11,174 nucleotides of DNA from contig AUXH01000611.1 of assembly GCA_000482145.1 (NCBI GenBank), forward strand, positions 1-11,174. Reading direction: 5' to 3'. The notes beneath the pieces were generated by a model. That model made no database searches. It saw only the letters and a program-made list of their open reading frames with translations, and was not told the DNA's origin. A program made the translations under genes and the position numbers. Shown one piece after another: positions 7,212-11,174 of the stretch. The stretch comes from Strigomonas culicis. Lineage: Eukaryota > Euglenozoa > Kinetoplastea > Trypanosomatida > Trypanosomatidae. Each line of letters begins with the position of its first letter. Positions within the stretch are counted from its first letter, which is position 1.

Positions 7212-7246
7212 GTGGCAGCGACACCGTAGTCGTGATCCGCTGCCAC
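7212..7246. other. Perfect 9-bp inverted repeat in a GC-rich island
   Basis: gtggcagcg (7212-7220) and cgctgccac (7238-7246) are exact reverse complements separated by 17 bases. The surrounding 7195-7450 is much more GC-rich than its flanks and has no convincing reading frame. It could mark a structured RNA or an old insertion; no RNA family is recognised. Confidence 0.5.
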
Positions 7247-7503
7247 ACCACACTCCCCCAACGTCACCACGCACTTTGAGCAATGGCATTTCTAGCAATC
7301 TCTGACACACCTAGGAAAGAGGCTGTCTGAGCTCACTGATTTTTCGCTGAACCTAACACAGAGTTTCAGAGATCTGCAGCTCCCCACATCGAGAACCCTC
7401 CCAGCTGAGCGACGTCCCGCTACTAGCGCACTAGTGCATCAAGGAGGATTATGTCACTCTCTGTAATAGATGTATGCTCGTCAGTAAATATTTATGAAGG
7501 CTA

Positions 7504-8260
7504 AAAGGAGGGAGAAACGGTCTTAATAGAAAAAAGAAAGAGGAGGAAGACGAGATGTATGAAGCAGTGAACATGCGTAGAACATAACCCTGTCATTATA
7601 ACAACAGAGAAGAGGATAGTTCTCAACCATACATAAATACGTACAACTACAAACAAATACCTCATTTTTTTCTTTTTCCACTATAAATCCTGCGCTCACA
7701 AATACTGAAAGAGATGAACACATGTACGCCGCAGGAGCGACGACGCTTTTTTTTTATCTCTTTTTGTTTGATGGAAATATTCTTAGCGAATCATCGCTGT
7801 GTAAAAGAAAGGGGAAAATATTAAAAGAAACAAGAAAAAAACAGAATAGTGTGTATTAATAACATCTCTACGATTCTCAATTTCCATTTGAGTGACTTTG
7901 CATCATGAGAATATAATAAGATTATAATAAATGATTTGGCAACAGTCACATTGACACTTTAAAGAATCAAACGAGATGAAATAGTATAAAACACACTTTT
8001 TATATCCAAAAAAAAAAAAGCGAAGAGTGTCACCTTTTATGCAGATATACTTATGAATGTAAACAGTAAAAAAGAAAAGAAAAAAAGTGAATTTTATCAA
8101 TTAAGATCTCCGCTTCAAATCATACGTAGTGTATATGCATGATTTGAATTTAGTATTGTATATCATAATTATCCCGTTACTGGCAGTGAACGGAAGAATA
8201 TACTCATTTCTTATCTACTTTCATGTAAACATCAAAGATAAGAGAAGAAGATAATTGAAA
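7504..8260. repeat. Spacer module, copy III
   Basis: Anchors matching copy II are aaaggaggga (7504-7513), gaacacatgtacgccgca (7716-7733), catcgctgtgtaaaag (7792-7807), agaatcaaacgaga (7973-7986) and ttatgaatgtaaacagt (8051-8067). It also holds a single ctcacaaa...gaacac unit (7695-7738) related to the 47-bp tandem unit of copy I. Copies II and III look like an old tandem duplication with a period near 1.12 kb. Confidence 0.65.
8114..8148. other. Perfect 10-bp inverted repeat
   Basis: ttcaaatcat (8114-8123) and atgatttgaa (8139-8148) are exact reverse complements with a 15-base loop. It lies within module copy III; no equivalent of this strength is visible in copy II. It could form a hairpin in minus-strand RNA; function unknown. 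Confidence 0.5.
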
Positions 8261-9020
8261 ATAAAGTAAAGAAAAGCAAGTGCTCATATTCACTAAACGT
8301 ATAATTATCAATATCAAATGAGTTATTGTACTAGAAAAAAAAAAGAGAAACAAGAAAAAAGGACTACTATTAAAAAAAAAAGATGAAACATAATAACTAT
8401 ATAAAGGTTTTCATTATTATTATTATTAATATTATTAGTGCTATAAAGATAAATAAGAAATAAGAAAACAATACAAATAAAAAACACTTTATAGTATTTG
8501 GTTTCGCTCTTCAGTTTTAGTCTTTGCTCGTCTGCTTTTCACTTTTTTTTTTGCTTGTGATGTCGCTTATTTAGATGGGAATATATACGATCGTTTTTTT
8601 TCTTTTATTCGCACCGTAATAAAAGCACGGTTCGAAAGAACAAATTCCACTATGAAACTGGTGAATAAAAGGGGAAATTAAACATAAAATAAGCTGCACT
8701 TTACACATACTTGAAAAAAATCGAATGAAAAAAAAAGGTAAACTTACACAAACAAAATACTGGGTAATTGTTTCCAGTAATTTGTAGAAATAATAAAAGA
8801 AAGAAGAGCGCTTTGAGATGAATGAAAAAAAAAAGAGAAAGGGAAAACGGTAAAAAAAAAGTTATGTAACATCCAAAGAGAGAAATGTAAGCAAATGCGG
8901 TAGAAAGAGAATCTTACAGTCCCCTTCCTTTAGAGTGAAGTGCACCTCAGAAACACGTTATTGGAATGTGCAATTGCCTCCAGCAAATGCTTCATTACCT
9001 TCAAGATCAGCATACTGGAT

Positions 9021-10838
9021 CTAGTTAGATGAACTACGTCTCTCGTTGAGTGCTCCACCACCCACCTCCTGCAGGAAGCTGCTCTTCCGTTCCATCTGCT
9101 GCATCTGCATATCTCCACATTGCGGCAACGGATCTTCGTTGCAAGACGACATCTGGTGTTGTGAGTTATTCTGTGAAAGCGCAGTTAATGCAGTATTGCT
9201 GTACAGCGACGTGGGATACTGTAAGTTAATCAGGTGAGGCGCAGTCAGTGGATTATTGCTGTGAAAGGTCAAGGCGCCCTGTGAGTTTTTCCGGCTACAC
9301 ATTGAGTCAGATCTATTGCCCAGTTGGGTACCAGTGCACCCTTCACTGATGGCATCACTGCCAGACATAATTGGATATGTTTGCTTCTTCTTTCGACAGC
9401 AGCAACACACAACAACCAGTCCAATAATGACCGCGGCAAGTACACCACAAATAGAACCCACGATGGTACGGACAAGAACATCGGCGCTCGTCACACTGTT
9501 TTCGACCGTCGTATTTTTCGTCGCTCTGTAGTTCGCATAGTACAAGATAGGGTCGAAGATGGGCATGCAGTACGGCCCGTAGGTACCACTGACACAATTG
9601 CACTTGGTGCGGCTCCAGCTGCCCAACACCTCCCAGGAGGAGCTGCTCCACCCGGGCCGCACGCAGAGCGCGGAAGAGGGAGACCCCACCGCTTCCGTAG
9701 CACCCGTGGTCGACGAGATTTCACTGACCATGCCGTACGCATCCAACAAGTAGTTGGTGGCCAGAGTACTCGCCGTCAGCTCTGTTATGGACTTCAGGAG
9801 TGTGCCATTCAAGGTAATATTGCCCATCCAGATAACATTGTTGCTGCCAGATACAGTCGGAAAAGTAGCCGTACCAAAATGCATCAAGACGGCGTTGATG
9901 TGCATGAGAGAGAAGTAGCCAAGACCTGCGATTTCCGGTTGAGCAGTGCCGTACGCCAAAAAGCTACCTTCTACCGAAATGCCGTACATAACAAGGTTAG
10001 ACTGCGAAAAAACCCTCAACCACACCGTCGATGCAGCTCCTAGGAAAGGTTTCCCCTCTGTGGACGTGCAGTTCGAGAAGCGAACCACCGCACTGTTTTG
10101 TGCGGTGATGAAGTATCTTCGATGTTCACTTCGGATCATGGCGGCCGAGCAATTGATGCACGTTGCGACGTCCACGGCAAGCACGCTGCTGTCAATCACC
10201 AAACAGCTCTCTCTAGTGGAGCAGAACGGCGGTATTTGCTGAAGTATGTGCTCCGCACGCGCGGCGTACGTATTGACCAAGTAGAGGCCACTGTATCTCC
10301 GAATCATTTGCTTCGTCTCACCACCCAATAAAACCACAGCACCACCAGTGCTATCTGCATTCCACGTGGCAGTGGTCTCGTATATGTAGATCACCACATA
10401 TTTTTCGGGTACAAGATCTTGCAAGTTAAACACATGGTTGTAACCCCGCATACTGGCCGTAGTGTATGAGATGATGAAGTTCGAGTAGGGCGGAAAATAT
10501 CCTCTAATGAAGATGGAAGCTTGCGTGACAGTTGTCTTGGTCATTGTCATGTTGAACAGGGGAATGGTGCTCGAGACGGAGCTTGGGAAGCCCGTGAAGG
10601 CCAAGCCGCTCCCCTCGACGGTGCAGTCTGTAATGTAATTCACCGATTCAGGGTCAGTATTGGTCATGACGCTCACATCAAACACAACGTCATCGAATTC
10701 CCTGTTGCATACCGTGAAACTGCCACTGACGGGGATTGTTGTTGTGGCGATTGTGGGACAGACCGCCAGCAGTAGCACCGCGCAGGTGCACAGAAGGTAA
10801 AACGACGCGAACGATAACTGCTTATACCAATATTTCAT
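9021..10838 (-). CDS. Surface-protein family member, intact type I membrane protein (605 residues)
   Basis: An in-frame ATG at 11006 would give 661 residues, but the added 56 residues are a Leu/Phe/Ser/His-rich translation of the splice region and lie upstream of the predicted acceptor, so I start at 10838. Residues 8-31 form a signal peptide, then TTTIPV (32-37). The ectodomain carries candidate N-glycosylation at Asn96, 229, 256, 340, 344 and 442, conserved Cys72, 206, 212, 227, 230 and 257, and an EGF-like C-x-C-x2-G-x2-G-x2-C at 413-424, followed by DPILYY (429-434). A short stalk leads to a membrane helix (about 457-477), then CCCCRKKK (478-485), where the cysteines are palmitoylation candidates. 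The 120-residue tail is Ser/Gln/Asn-rich, contains YPIM (488-491, YxxPhi) and a 20-residue tandem repeat. The stop is TAG. Cell-surface antigen, adhesin or receptor is inferred; no named family is recognised. Confidence 0.9.
   Translation of the reverse strand: MKYWYKQLSFASFYLLCTCAVLLLAVCPTIATTTIPVSGSFTVCNREFDDVVFDVSVMTNTDPESVNYITDCTVEGSGLAFTGFPSSVSSTIPLFNMTMTKTTVTQASIFIRGYFPPYSNFIISYTTASMRGYNHVFNLQDLVPEKYVVIYIYETTATWNADSTGGAVVLLGGETKQMIRRYSGLYLVNTYAARAEHILQQIPPFCSTRESCLVIDSSVLAVDVATCINCSAAMIRSEHRRYFITAQNSAVVRFSNCTSTEGKPFLGAASTVWLRVFSQSNLVMYGISVEGSFLAYGTAQPEIAGLGYFSLMHINAVLMHFGTATFPTVSGSNNVIWMGNITLNGTLLKSITELTASTLATNYLLDAYGMVSEISSTTGATEAVGSPSSALCVRPGWSSSSWEVLGSWSRTKCNCVSGTYGPYCMPIFDPILYYANYRATKNTTVENSVTSADVLVRTIVGSICGVLAAVIIGLVVVCCCCRKKKQTYPIMSGSDAISEGCTGTQLGNRSDSMCSRKNSQGALTFHSNNPLTAPHLINLQYPTSLYSNTALTALSQNNSQHQMSSCNEDPLPQCGDMQMQQMERKSSFLQEVGGGALNERRSSSN
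9161..9300 (-). repeat. 60-bp tandem repeat in the cytoplasmic tail
   Basis: Bases 9161-9220 and 9221-9280 are diverged 60-bp copies, and 9281-9300 starts a partial third. In protein they give residues 521-540 and 541-560, sharing a pattern of S-N-(N/T) followed by (P/A)LTA and a closing Gln. The period is exactly 20 codons, so frame is kept. Confidence 0.7.
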
Positions 10839-11174
10839 GCTGATGGGAGTTCGCTTGTGTGTTGTAGTTTCTGCTAGCAAGTGACTAAAATAAAAAACAC
10901 AGTTAGAAATAAATAAAAGAAGAACGCAAGAATGAAAATAAGTAGTGAAATGAAGAAAACGAAAATCTAGAAGTGGGTAGTGTAGAGAAAGCAGAGGTTT
11001 GCGCATTCATAGTAAAAAAAAAAGTCATCTTTTTACAATCATTAGATACCAGTTATGTTTTCTTGTAACCTTTGCACTGCATAAGCATGCTTTTTGAACT
11101 ATACAAAAAAAAAAAAAATGTATAGAATGAGTGGGTTTGCAGTGGTCTGTGGCCGTAAGCATATTTTCAAGCAG
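10839..11174. promoter_or_regulatory. 5' flank and predicted trans-splice acceptor of the gene starting at 10838
   Basis: Plus-strand 10890-10995 is purine-rich, i.e. C/T-rich on the coding strand. The AG at 10886-10885, directly after a T-rich run, would leave a 46-nt 5' UTR; another AG follows at about 10876. Further upstream (11030-11174) is AT-rich spacer with an A14 run (11105-11118) framed by ctatac (11099-11104) and gtatag (11120-11125). No gene is seen there. Confidence 0.6.

Larger units (their letters stand above)
5618..9020. other. Long intergenic spacer (3.4 kb), no credible gene
   Basis: Nothing here resembles the surface-protein family or another gene. ORFs up to 128 codons (for example 5886-6272 plus) have no recognisable composition or motif. 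Contents: the splice signal at 5641-5690; GC-richer islands at about 5880-6340 and 7195-7450; module copies II and III; A-runs; an (ATT)n stretch at about 8413-8436; and the AT-rich 3' flank (8260-9020) of the gene ending at 9021. The length, about twice the other spacer, is explained partly by the module being present twice. Confidence 0.75.

Noticed and set aside
9324..10043. 239-codon plus-strand ORF
   Set aside because: It lies antisense to the well-supported 10838-9021 gene, is rich in Arg/His/Thr without any motif, and no splice-acceptor pattern precedes it on the plus strand.
10839..11006. 56-residue N-terminal extension of the 605-residue protein
   Set aside because: It is the translation of a polypyrimidine tract, lies before the predicted acceptor, and would place the signal peptide internally; the paralogues start at the equivalent of 10838.
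11099..11125. A14 run framed by ctatac/gtatag as a second retroposon tail
   Set aside because: The flanks are inverted, not direct, repeats and there is no target duplication; ordinary A-runs are frequent in the spacers.

Overview
The window looks like a tandem array of surface-protein genes from a kinetoplastid, most likely a trypanosomatid. The reasons are: all credible genes are intronless and lie on the minus strand; each start codon is preceded on that strand by a long polypyrimidine tract and then a first AG, the layout used for spliced-leader trans-splicing; and coding DNA is near-balanced in GC while the spacers are AT-rich and full of A/T runs. I cannot name the species.

Reading along the minus strand (right to left): (1) 10838-9021 is an intact 605-residue type I membrane protein with a signal peptide, a roughly 400-residue glycosylated ectodomain, an EGF-like C-x-C-x2-G-x2-G-x2-C motif, one transmembrane helix and a Ser/Gln/Asn-rich tail. 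(2) 9020-5618 is a 3.4 kb spacer with no convincing gene; it holds two diverged copies of a module about 750 bp long. (3) 5617-2642 reads as one surface-protein gene (same ectodomain, then nine six-cysteine modules, a transmembrane helix and an acidic tail). It is broken by a 197-bp insertion carrying an in-frame TGA, so it appears as two open frames, 5617-4214 and 4189-2642. (4) 2641-805 is a second spacer with a third copy of the module and a 47-bp tandem duplication. (5) 804-1 is the first 268 codons of another family member, running off the left edge. Its true frame has no stop inside the window, so a different frame there gives a misleading complete ORF.

The most notable observation is the insertion. 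On the minus strand it ends in an uninterrupted run of 11 A, is flanked by a perfect 10-bp direct repeat, lies immediately after the conserved DPIL codons, and contains nested inverted repeats. This is the footprint of a short poly(A)-tailed retroposon. The insert plus one target copy is 207 bp, a multiple of three, so the two halves remain in one frame separated by a single TGA.

The second theme is modular evolution: one ectodomain type joined, just after the same DPILYY motif, to two unrelated membrane-anchoring ends, both with a YxxPhi motif just inside the membrane. The ectodomain family is not one I can name; its Cys/Gly/beta-rich pattern and location suggest a polymorphic cell-surface antigen or adhesin.
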